From the NCBI RefSeq assembly GCF_001953955.1, contig NZ_CP019300.1, forward strand, positions 248,001 to 312,000: a stretch of 64,000 bases of DNA. Direction: 5' to 3'. The stretch comes from Prevotella intermedia ATCC 25611 = DSM 20706 (GTDB lineage: Bacteria; Bacteroidota; Bacteroidia; Bacteroidales; Bacteroidaceae). This document shows positions 55,207 through 64,000 of this stretch, in pieces. Position 1 is the first letter of the stretch; every line of letters begins with the position of its first letter. Position numbers and translations under genes: made by a program. Under the pieces are notes generated by a model. It searched no databases. It saw nothing but the letters and a program-made list of their open reading frames with translations, and was not told the origin of the DNA.

Positions 55207-55511
55207 AGTAAAAGCGTCCATCAGGAAATTGATGGTTCGACAAAGCTCAAATTTTTGTTGGTAAATAAATAACAAGCGTTTGCTGTTTATTCTATAAAAC
55301 GTTCTGGAAACTTGGCCGTAGAAAGAACCAATGCAGTTGGAATAAGTTGTAAACGTCTGCGCAATATGCGTGGGCGTTTAACTTATCTTCTGCATTGTGG
55401 GTTCGGCCAAGTACCTCAGAACGTGGATAAGTTTGCGTCCACGTTCTTTCGTATTTGGTCGTTCCTCGTTTTTAATTGAGTATTCGGTATTCGTGCAAAG
55501 TAACTTTTACT
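55207..55511 (+). ncRNA. Long structured leader RNA with competing hairpins
   Basis: A stem of about 126 nt spans 55299-55424. It pairs ACGTTCTG with CAGAACGT, ACTTGGCCG with CGGCCAAGT, AATGCAG with CTGCATT, and ATAAGTT with AACTTAT. AAACGTC continues to a loop near 55363-55367. A second perfect 10-bp hairpin, AGAACGTGGA with TCCACGTTCT (55418-55447), reuses AGAACGT, so the two structures exclude each other. It is either the leader of the methyltransferase gene or a separate small RNA ending near a T-run at 55469-55473. I recognise no known RNA family. Confidence 0.5.
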
Positions 55512-56483
55512 ATGGCGAATAAAACTTTAACCTTAGCCAAAAAGGCTAAGAACGATGAGTTCTACACGCAACTTGGCGATATAGAACGAGAAATGAAACA
55601 CTACAAACAACATTTTAAGGGAAAGACAGTGCTGTGCAACTGCGACGACCCACGTGTGAGCAACTTCTTTAAGTATTTTGCTCTGAACTTTGAACTATTG
55701 GGCTTGAAAAGGCTTATTGCTACTTGCTACAAGAGTAAAGAAATCAATACCTTCTCTCAAAACAATTCGGAACAAGCCGTTTATATTGTTTACGAAGGCG
55801 ATAAAAACGACAACCATATCGTTGATAATGAAGAAATAGAGGTTAAACCATTAAAAGGAGATGGCGATTTTCGCAGCAAAGAATGTGTAGAACTATTAAA
55901 GCAAGCCGACATAGTCGTTACTAATCCGCCCTTTTCTTTGTTCCGTGAGTATATTACACAGTTAATAGAGTATGATAAAAGTTTCATTGTAATAGGTAAT
56001 TACAATGCAATAACCTATAAGGAAATATTCCCTTTGATAAAAAATAATAAGTTATGGCTCGGCAATGGCTTTTCAGGCGGAAATGCTTATTTTAATATTA
56101 TCCCTACTGGGCGTACATTTGCAAATGGTGTATATGATGAAAGTACACAGTTAGTAAAGTTCCGTAACTGCTGTTGGTATACGAATCTTGATATTCAAAA
56201 ACGCCATGAAGAACTTATTTTGTACAAACGTTATAGTCCAGAAGAATATCCAAAGTACGATAATTATGATGCTATCAACGTTAATAAAGTAAAGGAAATA
56301 CCGATGGACTATGATGGAGTAATGGGCGTTCCAATAACTTTTATGGATAAGTACAACCCTAAGCAGTTTGAAATAGTAGGCATTGATAGATACGTTGCAG
56401 ATAATCCAAATTATGGACATCGCTTTACTATTAGTGGAAAAGAGATTTATGCAAGAATATTAATTAGAAGAAAGACTTTATAA
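55512..56483 (+). CDS. EcoRI-family adenine-specific DNA methyltransferase
   Basis: The start at 55512 gives 323 residues and begins MANKTLTLAKKAKNDEFYTQ, the M.EcoRI-type N-terminus. VLCNCDDPRVSNFFKYFALNF and LKRLIATCY follow, both characteristic of the family. The adenine-methyltransferase motif IV NPPF is at 138-141 in ADIVVTNPPFSLFREY. The enzyme should methylate N6 of an adenine in a short site; GAATTC is the M.EcoRI site, but the site here is not determined. An EcoRI-like endonuclease is not next to it; instead a DUF262-HNH gene follows after 71 bp. A structured leader precedes it. Confidence 0.88.
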   Translation: MANKTLTLAKKAKNDEFYTQLGDIEREMKHYKQHFKGKTVLCNCDDPRVSNFFKYFALNFELLGLKRLIATCYKSKEINTFSQNNSEQAVYIVYEGDKNDNHIVDNEEIEVKPLKGDGDFRSKECVELLKQADIVVTNPPFSLFREYITQLIEYDKSFIVIGNYNAITYKEIFPLIKNNKLWLGNGFSGGNAYFNIIPTGRTFANGVYDESTQLVKFRNCCWYTNLDIQKRHEELILYKRYSPEEYPKYDNYDAINVNKVKEIPMDYDGVMGVPITFMDKYNPKQFEIVGIDRYVADNPNYGHRFTISGKEIYARILIRRKTL

Positions 56484-56554
56484 TATTGTTGTTTGTGAAA
56501 CAAAAAAGAGAGCATAATAAAATATATATAGAAAGCTTTATATAGTAAGTAATT

Positions 56555-57658
56555 ATGAAAATAGAATTAAAACCTATCAAATTAAAAGACCTTTTTCAAG
56601 GATATAAAGATGATGCCGAAGAGGGTGTAGTGGCTTATGGCGAACTTCTTGATGTTCGTCCGAAATATCAACGTGAGTTTGTTTATAAAGACGAACAACG
56701 CAATGCTGTAATTGACACGGTGCGAAAAGGCTTTCCTCTCAATGTAATGTATTGGGTGAAAAAAGACGATGGTGGCTTCGAGGTGTTGGACGGGCAGCAG
56801 CGCACGCTTAGTATTTGCCAATATCTTAGCAACGATTTCTCTATAAAAGAAGAGTATTTCCACACCCTGACAGACGACCAACAAGCGCAAATACTGGATT
56901 ACGAACTAATGGTTTACTTCTGTGAAGGTACCGACAGCGAGAAGTTGGAATGGTTTAAAACCATCAATATAGCTGGAGAAAAGCTCTACGACCAAGAATT
57001 GCGCAATGCTGTATATACGGGAGAATGGCTCACCGATGCAAAACGCCACTTCTCGAAGACAGGTTGTCCTGCTATGGGATTGGGCGATAAGTATGTGAAA
57101 GGTGTAGCAATACGCCAAGAAATTTTACAGCTTGTATTGTGTTGGATTAACGATGGGGCGAAAGGAACACCCGATGAGAAGATACGACAATATATGGCAG
57201 ACCATCAACACGATGCCAATGCCAACGAATTGTGGCTCTATTTCGTGCAAGTTATAAACTGGGTGCAGACCATTTTCCCAACTTACCGACGTGAAATGAA
57301 AGGAGTGCCATGGGGAATACTTTACAACGAGTTTGGACAACAGCCGTTAGACACAAAGAAACTTGAAGATGAAGTTGCGAAACTTATGGCAGACGATGAA
57401 GTGCAGAACAAGAAAGGCATTTACGAATATGTGCTTACACGAAACGAAAAGTATTTGAATATTCGCACTTTCGAGCAGCGTATAAGTCGTGCGGTATATG
57501 AAAAGCAGCAAGGAATTTGCCCTATTTGTGGAGAACATTTCGATATTGAAGATATGGAAGCTGACCATATTATACCTTGGCACAAAGGTGGAAAGACGGA
57601 AAAAGACAATTGTCAGATGCTTTGTATGAAGTGTAATCGCACTAAATCGGGGAAGTAG
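56555..57658 (+). CDS. DUF262-HNH nuclease (GmrSD/BrxU-like)
   Basis: 367 residues. The DUF262 domain is visible in LLDVRPKYQREFVYKDEQRN at about 31-50 and the nucleotide-binding VLDGQQRTLS at about 77-86. The C-terminal HNH domain runs from about 318: ICPICGEHFD, then ADHIIPWHKGG and CMKCNRTKSGK, with two CxxC zinc pairs and the catalytic His. Such proteins are NTP-dependent, often modification-sensitive, nucleases in phage defence. The tandem arrangement with a methyltransferase suggests a restriction partner that spares methylated DNA. Whether it cuts unmodified or modified DNA cannot be read from sequence. Confidence 0.88.
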   Translation: MKIELKPIKLKDLFQGYKDDAEEGVVAYGELLDVRPKYQREFVYKDEQRNAVIDTVRKGFPLNVMYWVKKDDGGFEVLDGQQRTLSICQYLSNDFSIKEEYFHTLTDDQQAQILDYELMVYFCEGTDSEKLEWFKTINIAGEKLYDQELRNAVYTGEWLTDAKRHFSKTGCPAMGLGDKYVKGVAIRQEILQLVLCWINDGAKGTPDEKIRQYMADHQHDANANELWLYFVQVINWVQTIFPTYRREMKGVPWGILYNEFGQQPLDTKKLEDEVAKLMADDEVQNKKGIYEYVLTRNEKYLNIRTFEQRISRAVYEKQQGICPICGEHFDIEDMEADHIIPWHKGGKTEKDNCQMLCMKCNRTKSGK

Positions 57659-57712
57659 TTTTTTAGATGTAAAGGAGTTGTTATAGCAGAAAATAGCCCT
57701 TGTTTTGTAAAG

Positions 57713-57892
57713 ATAATTCTCTTAAAAAATGATAACTGCGCTTTGGCATTGCGAAAGCGGCTCTTTTGCGCTGCAAAACCTACGCTTTTACCGTGCAAAA
57801 GAGCCGCTTTTGGAACGCAAAACAATAGGTTTTGCAAAGTGTTGATAACGAGATAGTTAGACAGTGGATATTGTTTTGAAAAATATTTACAC
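57713..57892 (-). repeat. Dispersed element copy F
   Basis: 180 bp from TTTTGTAAAGATAATTCTC to AAATATTTACAC, reaching the mutS stop codon (57894). The central inverted repeat is perfect (AAAGCGGCTCTTTTGC with GCAAAAGAGCCGCTTT). It lies between the converging DUF262-HNH and mutS genes. Confidence 0.85.
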
Positions 57893-57893
57893 C

Positions 57894-60560
57894 TTATTTG
57901 CTGTTTGGAAGTACAATTCGCTTGATTTCGTTGAGCTTATTCAACGCCTCAACAGGTGTAAGGTTGTTGATGTCCAAGCCTATGATTTCGTCGCGTATCT
58001 GCGTCAGTACAGGGTCATCGAGTTGGAAGAACGAAAGCTGAACCCCTTCCCTACTCTGCTCAAGCTTCTCTGCCGACGGCTTTCCTACACTGCCTACCTG
58101 CGCATTGTCAGCTTCCAATTCTTTCAAGACAACGTTCGCACGCTTCACAATCGACTTTGGCATACCGGCAATGTCGGCTACGTGAATACCGAAAGAGTGC
58201 TCGCTGCCGCCTCGTTCCAGTTTTCTCACGAAGATAATCTTGCCGTCCACCTCTTTCACAGATACGTTGAAGTTCTTTATTCGGCGGAAGTTCTTTGCCA
58301 TTTCGTTCAGTTCGTGGTAGTGCGTGGCGAAGAGTGTACGTGCCGCAGCACGCGGTTGTTCGTGCAGATACTCTACGATAGCCCACGCTATGCTGATGCC
58401 GTCGTAGGTACTTGTGCCACGTCCAAGCTCGTCGAAGAGTACCAACGAGCGGGGTGTAACATTGTTCAGAATGTTCGATGCCTCAGTCATTTCAACCATA
58501 AAAGTAGATTCTCCGAGCGAAATATTGTCGGAAGCACCCACTCGTGTGAAAACTTTATCGACCAAACCGATTCTTGCGCCCTCTGCTGGGACGAAACTAC
58601 CTATCTGCGCCAATAGTACTATGAGTGCGGTTTGACGCAACAGAGCCGATTTACCAGCCATATTCGGACCTGTTATCATCATAATCTGCTGTTGCTCGTT
58701 GTCGAGATATACGTCGTTGGGTATGTATGGTTCGCCAAGCGGCAGTTGGGTTTCTATTACGGGGTGGCGGCCTTTCTTTATGTCAATCACCATACTGTCG
58801 TCTACCACGGGGCGCACATACTTGTTTTCTTCGGCTATGTTTGCGAATGCCAACAAGCAGTCGAGGCGTGCCACAAGGTTGGCATTGATTTGTATTTGCG
58901 GGATAAACTCCTGCATATCCTGCACCAATTCGTTGAAAAGACGTGCTTCGAGAGCGAGTATTTTCTCGTCGGCACCAAGTATTTTGGCTTCGTATTCCTT
59001 CAGCTCTGGGGTAATGTAGCGTTCTGCCTGCGCAAGGGTTTGCTTGCGAATCCAGTCGGCAGGCACCTTGTCTTTAAAGGTATTGCGCACTTCAAGGTAG
59101 TATCCGAAAACGTTGTTGAAGCCTATCTTCAGCGAATTGATGCCTGTTTGAGCCGCTTCTTTCTCCTGAATGTCGAGCAAAACCTGCTTTCCGTTGTCGC
59201 GAATGGAGCGTAATTCGTCCAGTTCGGCGTTGAAACCGTGCGCAATCACGTCGCCTTTGGCAACCAAGTGTGGAGGGTCGGGCTTTATTTCCTGCTCTAT
59301 TCGGTCGCGAATAGACTCGCAGAGGTTCAGCTGTTCCCCTACCCGCTTCAAGGCTTCGTTGTTCGCATAGAGGCAAGCGGTCTTCATTGGCTGTATCGCA
59401 CGTAAGGCTATCTTCAGCTGAACCACCTCTCTCGGTGACACTCTGCCTGCTGCCACCTTTGAAATGATGCGTTCCAAGTCGCCCATACGGTGGAGTTGGT
59501 CGTTCAGGCATTGACGGAAATCGGGCTCGCGGAAGTAGTATTCCACTATGTCCAATCGCTCGTTAATGGGCTTTACGTCCTTCAATGGGAACACAAGCCA
59601 GCGATGCAGCATTCTGCCACCCATTGGTGTGATGGTTCTGTCTACTACGTTGAGCAGCGACGAACCGTCCTCCTGCATGGGTGCGACAAGTTCCAAGGAA
59701 CGAATGGTGAAGCGGTCGAGTCGCACATACTTCTCTTCTTCGATGCGAGCGAGCGACGTTATGTGGTTGATGTTGGTGTGCTGGGTCAGTTCCAAGTACT
59801 GCATAATAGCCCCGGCAGCTATTACTCCGTTGTTCAGATGGTCTACACCGAAACCCTTTAGGTTCTTTGTTCCGAAGTGTTTCAGTAGTTTTTGCCGTGC
59901 AGAAAGGTCGGTAAACACCCAGTCTTCCATTTCATACACACACAGGCGTGTACCGAAATGGCGTTCAAAGTCAGACTTTCGGGCACGGTCGTACAGCACT
60001 TCCTTTGGCGAAAAGTTGCCAATGAGCTTTTCAACATAGTCGAACGTGCCCTCACCAGTGAGAAATTCGCCTGTCGAAATGTCGAGAAAGCTCACACCAC
60101 AAGAACCTTTGCCGAAGTGAACAGCCGCCAAGAAGTTGTTTTCCTTGTAGTTCAGCACGTTGTCGCCCATAGCAACGCCAGGCGTAACAAGTTCCGTTAT
60201 GCCTCGTCGCACCATTTTGTCTTCGGCAGACAAGCCCCGTTTGCCCTTCAAAGCCTCACGTTTCTTCTTCGGGTCTTCGAGTTGGTCGCATATTGCTACA
60301 CGTTTTCCAGCACGAATAAGCTTTGGCAAGAAAGTGTCGAGTGCGTGATGAGGAAATCCAGCCATCTCGTCGCCCGCTGCTGCACCGTTGTTTCGGCGTG
60401 TCAGCGTTATGCCGAGTATTTTAGAAGCTTCTATGGCATCGTCGCAATACGTTTCGTAGAAGTCGCCACACCTAAAGAGCATTAACGCATCGGGGTGCTT
60501 CTCTTTCATCGAAAAGAATTGTCGCATCATCGGAGTGAGCCCTTTGTTGTCTTTTGCCAT
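57894..60560 (-). CDS. mutS: DNA mismatch repair protein MutS
   Basis: 888 residues. The mismatch-reading Phe-x-Glu is in [10 protein letters not shown] near 37. Walker A is [18 protein letters not shown] near 635 and Walker B is [16 protein letters not shown] near 715. The connector, clamp and core domains lie between. It detects mismatches and recruits MutL. It has a strong promoter and ends at dispersed element F. Confidence 0.97.
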   Translation of the reverse strand: MAKDNKGLTPMMRQFFSMKEKHPDALMLFRCGDFYETYCDDAIEASKILGITLTRRNNGAAAGDEMAGFPHHALDTFLPKLIRAGKRVAICDQLEDPKKKREALKGKRGLSAEDKMVRRGITELVTPGVAMGDNVLNYKENNFLAAVHFGKGSCGVSFLDISTGEFLTGEGTFDYVEKLIGNFSPKEVLYDRARKSDFERHFGTRLCVYEMEDWVFTDLSARQKLLKHFGTKNLKGFGVDHLNNGVIAAGAIMQYLELTQHTNINHITSLARIEEEKYVRLDRFTIRSLELVAPMQEDGSSLLNVVDRTITPMGGRMLHRWLVFPLKDVKPINERLDIVEYYFREPDFRQCLNDQLHRMGDLERIISKVAAGRVSPREVVQLKIALRAIQPMKTACLYANNEALKRVGEQLNLCESIRDRIEQEIKPDPPHLVAKGDVIAHGFNAELDELRSIRDNGKQVLLDIQEKEAAQTGINSLKIGFNNVFGYYLEVRNTFKDKVPADWIRKQTLAQAERYITPELKEYEAKILGADEKILALEARLFNELVQDMQEFIPQIQINANLVARLDCLLAFANIAEENKYVRPVVDDSMVIDIKKGRHPVIETQLPLGEPYIPNDVYLDNEQQQIMMITGPNMAGKSALLRQTALIVLLAQIGSFVPAEGARIGLVDKVFTRVGASDNISLGESTFMVEMTEASNILNNVTPRSLVLFDELGRGTSTYDGISIAWAIVEYLHEQPRAAARTLFATHYHELNEMAKNFRRIKNFNVSVKEVDGKIIFVRKLERGGSEHSFGIHVADIAGMPKSIVKRANVVLKELEADNAQVGSVGKPSAEKLEQSREGVQLSFFQLDDPVLTQIRDEIIGLDINNLTPVEALNKLNEIKRIVLPNSK

Positions 60561-60606
60561 ATTGTTTTTACCTTTCTTACCTTTCGTTGTCGTAATTCGT
60601 GAAATG

Positions 60607-60638
60607 CAAAAATACGAATTTTCGGCATATTGTCCAAA
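60607..60638 (-). promoter_or_regulatory. Promoter of mutS
   Basis: On the minus strand a -33 TTTG (60635-60638) and a -7 TATTTTTG (60607-60614) are separated by 20 bp. A strong match 46 bp upstream of the ATG. Confidence 0.75.
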
Positions 60639-60691
60639 CGATAGCCAATTTATTTGGGCTTTGTCTGATAGTCTGTTTCAAGAAATCGGCA

Positions 60692-62185
60692 CTATAATCT
60701 GAAACCGATTCCGAGCCTTGCATTGTAAGTCGTTGTGTGGCAATTGGGGCGATAGCAGTAATGGAAATTGCGGAAAACAAAGAGCGAAGAAGCCTCCATA
60801 AACCAATGTTTCGACAACGAAATTTCTATTTTGGGTTGTAAAAGAAAGGTTACTGCCCTGCCACGGTCGCCCATAACGCTGTAATCAACGTATTCTTTTG
60901 TTTCGTCTTCATCTTCGTAGCTATGCCAAGAAGCAAGGTATTTCATATCGGAAAGTAAGCGAAAGCGGACGAAAGACCCATAATCGATGCCCGAATAGTT
61001 TTTAATGCTGTAACCGCTGCCCACGCTGTAATCGCGGTTGTAGCGGTTGTCGTGATAATCGGATAGGGCACCGCCCAGCAAAACACCATTGAAGTATAGC
61101 TCGGAAAAGCATTTAAATCGTCCTGACTCATAGTACCACGCTACACCAACGCCCATACTTGCGGCTTCAGACACCTTATAAGGCACGGTGCCCTTGATGG
61201 AATCGGTGGAGTAGAAGTCGAAATTCTGATACAATCCTATGGTTGCCGTGCTGTTATTGGTTTGCAGCAATGGCCATTGGCGCAGCTGTCCGATGATGTT
61301 TGCATTGCTGACGAGCGATAGTTCCATACTGGGACTAACCCCTAAGTCTACTCTAAAGAAGTCGTAAGGGCGTTTGTTAGAGGCATTGACGGGCGAACCG
61401 TAAGAGAAACTGATGTTGAAAACAGGCCGATAGTCAGGCTTTATACCTGTGGTATGGCTGTTGAGCATTTGCGCGCTTCCGAGAATGGAAAAGTGGAGTG
61501 GGGTATTGTTGATTGTTTCCAGACTGCTGCGAGTGTTGGTTGTGCGGAAAGCGGTGCCCGTTACCATTCGTGTTAAACCTCGGGAAGGGTTCAACACCAT
61601 ACCGATTATTTCGCGAACGACACGCTCACAGCCACGTTTGCGGTTGTCGAAAATGCGGTTTGAAATTCTATGTAGTACTTCGCCCATAGCCAATCCACCT
61701 GCCGATGTTGCCAAAAAGTCGTTGATGGAAGGACGTTCCATTTCTCCGCTGATTTCCCACATCAAGCTTCCACCAACGACGTAGGGTATCGCCTCAACGT
61801 AGGATAAGCCGTTGCTACGTGCTGCGTTGTAATAGATTGAGCCGTGATAGGGGTGCGAAAACAAGTTGGTTCTGAAGATATCGCTGTCCCAATACCATTT
61901 TGTGGGCGACAGATTCCTACCTATCGTCTTCCACGTAACCTTTGAAAAGGGGGCGTCGAGTATGTATCTGTCGAAAGCGAGAATAGCAAGATTAGCACCA
62001 ACTACGTGTGTTGCGGTGCGCCAAGGATATTTCCGAACTGCTGTATCTTCGGGAATAGAGTCTTGCTGCTGTGTTATCTCTATTTTAATTGAATCCTTAT
62101 AATTATCAAGCTGTGTATTACTGACGGTTGAATCCGCTTGAGCGGCAAACAGATTGGCCAGCAATAATATATTTGCAAGTAGCAT
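60692..62185 (-). CDS. DUF3943 outer-membrane-like protein
   Basis: 497 residues with a signal peptide (LLANILLLANLFAAQA). The DUF3943 region is visible from about 60 to 190: THVVGANLAILAFDRYILD, FRTNLFSHPYHGSIYYNAARSNGLSYVEAIPY and VGGSLMWEISGEMERPSINDF. The C-terminal half has the alternating strands of a beta-barrel and ends in ARLGIGFRL, a typical outer-membrane terminal strand. The function is unknown. It is not close to any other gene on its strand. Confidence 0.83.
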   Translation of the reverse strand: MLLANILLLANLFAAQADSTVSNTQLDNYKDSIKIEITQQQDSIPEDTAVRKYPWRTATHVVGANLAILAFDRYILDAPFSKVTWKTIGRNLSPTKWYWDSDIFRTNLFSHPYHGSIYYNAARSNGLSYVEAIPYVVGGSLMWEISGEMERPSINDFLATSAGGLAMGEVLHRISNRIFDNRKRGCERVVREIIGMVLNPSRGLTRMVTGTAFRTTNTRSSLETINNTPLHFSILGSAQMLNSHTTGIKPDYRPVFNISFSYGSPVNASNKRPYDFFRVDLGVSPSMELSLVSNANIIGQLRQWPLLQTNNSTATIGLYQNFDFYSTDSIKGTVPYKVSEAASMGVGVAWYYESGRFKCFSELYFNGVLLGGALSDYHDNRYNRDYSVGSGYSIKNYSGIDYGSFVRFRLLSDMKYLASWHSYEDEDETKEYVDYSVMGDRGRAVTFLLQPKIEISLSKHWFMEASSLFVFRNFHYCYRPNCHTTTYNARLGIGFRL

Positions 62186-62421
62186 CTATACAGTCTTTCT
62201 TGGCGTAAAGATAGCCAATATTGTGATAATCAAATAAAAAGACAGATAGGTTTTAACTACAATTATGATTAGAAGAATGCTTTATTGTTTTTTTAATGGT
62301 CGGTCTATATTTACCGAATACCGATATATAGTTTCGCTTTTCCGAATAGAAAGAACCCTTTAGCTGTCTGTTCTGCTACCCTTGTATTCTTCGTTTCATA
62401 GGCGGAAAACAGACGATAATA

Positions 62422-62611
62422 ATGTAAAAGTTTTTCACAAACATAAATCTTGTGTAACTCGTTAGTTATCAATGCGTTGCAAAACCTATTGTTTTGCGTT
62501 CCAAAAGCGGCTGTTTTGCACGGTAAAAGCGTAGGTTTTGCATTGCAAAAGAGCCGCTTTCGCAATGCCAAATCGAAATTATCGTTTTTCCTATAAATTA
62601 TTTTTACAAAA
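62422..62611 (+). repeat. Dispersed element copy G
   Basis: 190 bp from ATGTAAAAGTTTTTCAC to TTTACAAAA, in the orientation of copy A. It belongs to the second subfamily with copy E (TCGAAATTATCG in this orientation). The alternating tracts and the GCGGCT/AGCCGC inverted repeat are kept. It lies in the 519-bp divergent gap between the DUF3943 and YbjQ-like genes, and the rest of that gap shows nothing definite. Confidence 0.85.
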
Positions 62612-62704
62612 GTAGAAGGCAATTACAACTTTTAGAGAAATATTCCGTTAAAAGGGTAGGGCAGTCAAAGCGATTGCCAATTAAAACTTAAAGAAAAAGA
62701 AATT

Positions 62705-63022
62705 ATGATTCTTACAACAACTCCAAACATCGAAGGTTATAAGATTTTAGAGTACAAAGGACTTGTAACGGGTGAAACAATTATTGGTGCAAACTTTATA
62801 AAAGACTTCTTTGCAGGTATCAGAGACATTGTAGGCGGACGCAGCAAGTCGTACGAAAAGGTGTTGCAGGAAGGCAAGGAAACTTCTGTTCGGGAAATGA
62901 TGCAACGTGCGCAGGAATTGGGCGCAAACGCTATTGTGGGCATCGACATCGATTATGAGACAGTAGGGCAGGGCGGTTCGATGCTGATGGTGGCTTGTTC
63001 GGGCACCGCAGTGCGTATATAA
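62705..63022 (+). CDS. YbjQ/UPF0145 family protein
   Basis: 105 residues, full length. It follows the family pattern [24 protein letters not shown], then [14 protein letters not shown] [22 protein letters not shown], and [24 protein letters not shown]. The members are small cytoplasmic oligomers, sometimes called heavy-metal-binding, but the biochemical role is uncertain. It ends at a terminator shared with cysS. Confidence 0.9.
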   Translation: MILTTTPNIEGYKILEYKGLVTGETIIGANFIKDFFAGIRDIVGGRSKSYEKVLQEGKETSVREMMQRAQELGANAIVGIDIDYETVGQGGSMLMVACSGTAVRI

Positions 63023-63026
63023 TAAA

Positions 63027-63100
63027 AGGAATTAAAGCGTAAAGGGCAATTTCAAGAGGTTGTTTTTATCCTTCTGATTCCCTTTGCGCTTTAACTCCTT
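63027..63100. terminator. Bidirectional terminator between the YbjQ-like gene and cysS
   Basis: Complementary arms at about 63027-63046 (AGGAATTAAAGCGTAAAGGG) and 63080-63100 (CCCTTTGCGCTTTAACTCCTT), about 18 paired bases with a few mismatches. It separates the converging genes. Confidence 0.7.
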
Positions 63101-63116
63101 GTTTAGCTTTTATCTT

Positions 63117-64000
63117 TTATTTATCCAACTTCCAAGTTACGCCGTCTTTGGTATCTTTCACTTGGAAACCAGCTTCGGCAAGAGCGTCGCGTATCTGGTC
63201 GCTCACAGCCCAGTCTTTATTGGCTTTTGCTTTCGCACGCAAGTCGAGCACCATATCCACTACTTTGCCGTAAGCAGCCTCTCGTGCGTCGTTGTTGGCA
63301 CCACGTTCGTTTACCAAACCAAGAATATCGAAAGCAAAAAGACGCATCGTTTCGCTGAGTTCCTTTAGGTCTTCTTCGCTGATTTGCGCTTTATGGTCGA
63401 TAAGCAGGTTCACTATGTGGCACGCCTCGAACAGATTTGAGATGACAGCAGGTGTCATAAGGTCGTCGTTCATTGCATCGTAGCACTTTTGGCGCAATGC
63501 CGCAACGAACTTCTTGGTATTCTCGTCGCTTGCTGCAGCAGTCTGAATGCGTTTCAAATCCTCTATGGCGTTCATCAGTCTTTCGTATCCTTTCTGTGCA
63601 GCTTGCAGGGCTTCGTTCGAGAAGTCTACCGTTCCGCGGTAGTGAGCAGACAGAATGAAGAAGCGAATGGTCATAGGCGAATAAGCCTGTTCTAAGGTTT
63701 CGTGGTTGCCTGTGAAGAATTGCTCCAACGTAATGAAGTTGTTGAGCGACTTGCCCATCTTCTGTCCGTTGATGGTAATCATATTGTTGTGCATCCAATA
63801 CTTCACCATTTCTTCGCCCTGCGATGCCACAGCCTGTGCTATCTCGCACTCGTGGTGAGGGAAAACCAAGTCCATGCCACCGCCGTGAATGTCGAAATGC
63901 TTGCCAAGATACTTTCTTCCCATTGCCGTACATTCGCAATGCCAGCCCGGGAAGCCGTCGCTCCAAGGCGAAGGCCAGCGCATGATGTGTTCAGGCATAG
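63117..64000 (-). CDS. cysS: Cysteinyl-tRNA synthetase (N-terminus cut off by window edge)
   Basis: The last 294 residues are visible; the N-terminal part with the HIGH motif lies beyond the right edge. Zinc-site residues are in [14 protein letters not shown] and HHECEIAQA. The second class I motif is [10 protein letters not shown] instead of KMSKS, which is seen in some members. A helical anticodon-binding domain forms the rest. It charges tRNA-Cys. Confidence 0.95.
   Translation of the reverse strand, partial: MPEHIMRWPSPWSDGFPGWHCECTAMGRKYLGKHFDIHGGGMDLVFPHHECEIAQAVASQGEEMVKYWMHNNMITINGQKMGKSLNNFITLEQFFTGNHETLEQAYSPMTIRFFILSAHYRGTVDFSNEALQAAQKGYERLMNAIEDLKRIQTAAASDENTKKFVAALRQKCYDAMNDDLMTPAVISNLFEACHIVNLLIDHKAQISEEDLKELSETMRLFAFDILGLVNERGANNDAREAAYGKVVDMVLDLRAKAKANKDWAVSDQIRDALAEAGFQVKDTKDGVTWKLDK

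Noticed and set aside
55299-55424. Integron attC site or group II intron fragment
   Set aside because: No integrase-type core sites at the ends, no intron domain V and no reverse transcriptase or integrase nearby.
57864-58616. A 250-codon open frame on the plus strand opposite mutS
   Set aside because: It is entirely antisense to the strongly conserved mutS gene and has no domain character.

Overview
The window comes from a Bacteroidota chromosome, most likely a Prevotella-type oral Bacteroidales. The evidence is type IX secretion genes (a PorZ homologue and a large surface protein with a C-terminal sorting domain), a long IspG of the Bacteroidota/plant form, a GH3-family protein, DUF4254 next to a GT9 heptosyltransferase, and promoters of the Bacteroidetes type (-33 TTTG, about 20 bp spacer, -7 TAnnTTTG). 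No genus-specific marker such as rRNA is present, so the genus is an inference.

Layout. 0-5.6 kb: a partial DUF4294 exported protein, a lipoprotein with two CxxC pairs, tRNA-Leu(UAA), a thioredoxin-like lipoprotein joined end to start with yifB, and a YidE/AspT-type transporter. 5.8-15.6 kb: a 1055-residue T9SS surface protein, a small exported protein, a GH3-family enzyme, an Ig-like lipoprotein and a solitary AAA ATPase. 16-24.7 kb: a PAP2/epimerase pair, rnr with a frameshift, an exported protein and an RluA-family synthase. Next comes an AT-rich spacer with four perfect and two near-perfect DnaA boxes (candidate oriC), then a DUF3108 protein. 24.8-33.2 kb: an outer-membrane beta-barrel protein, then the minus-strand group of a conserved gene, rpoN, PAP2, purE and ispG. 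33.8-36.2 kb: a head-GIN lipoprotein and an ECF sigma/anti-sigma operon. 36.4-38.9 kb: a small accessory operon (HXXEE, GNAT, ClbS/DfsB, P-loop kinase fused to DUF3781). 39.2-47.6 kb: a tight minus-strand operon leuS-yitT-rdgB-GT2-porZ-acyltransferase. 48.3-55.1 kb: DUF4254/GT9, acpP-fabF-rnc and ychF-lgt. 55.1-57.7 kb: a structured leader followed by an EcoRI-family adenine methyltransferase and a DUF262-HNH nuclease, which look like an unusual restriction-modification or defence pair. 57.9-64 kb: mutS, a DUF3943 protein, a YbjQ-like protein and a truncated cysS.

The most striking non-genic signal is a dispersed element of about 190 bp present seven times (A-G), always between genes. A divergent eighth relative lies at about 9.6 kb. 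The core has AAAA and TTTT tracts alternating at an exact 11-bp spacing over eight tracts, which predicts intrinsically curved DNA. It also has a long inverted repeat, ends with TGTAAA/TTTACA, and splits into two sequence subfamilies. I know of no description of it.

Most genes are housekeeping or envelope biogenesis. No insertion sequence, CRISPR array, phage or rRNA operon was seen. Gene starts were often moved downstream of the longest open frame, where a signal peptide, a family N-terminus or a promoter position demanded it.
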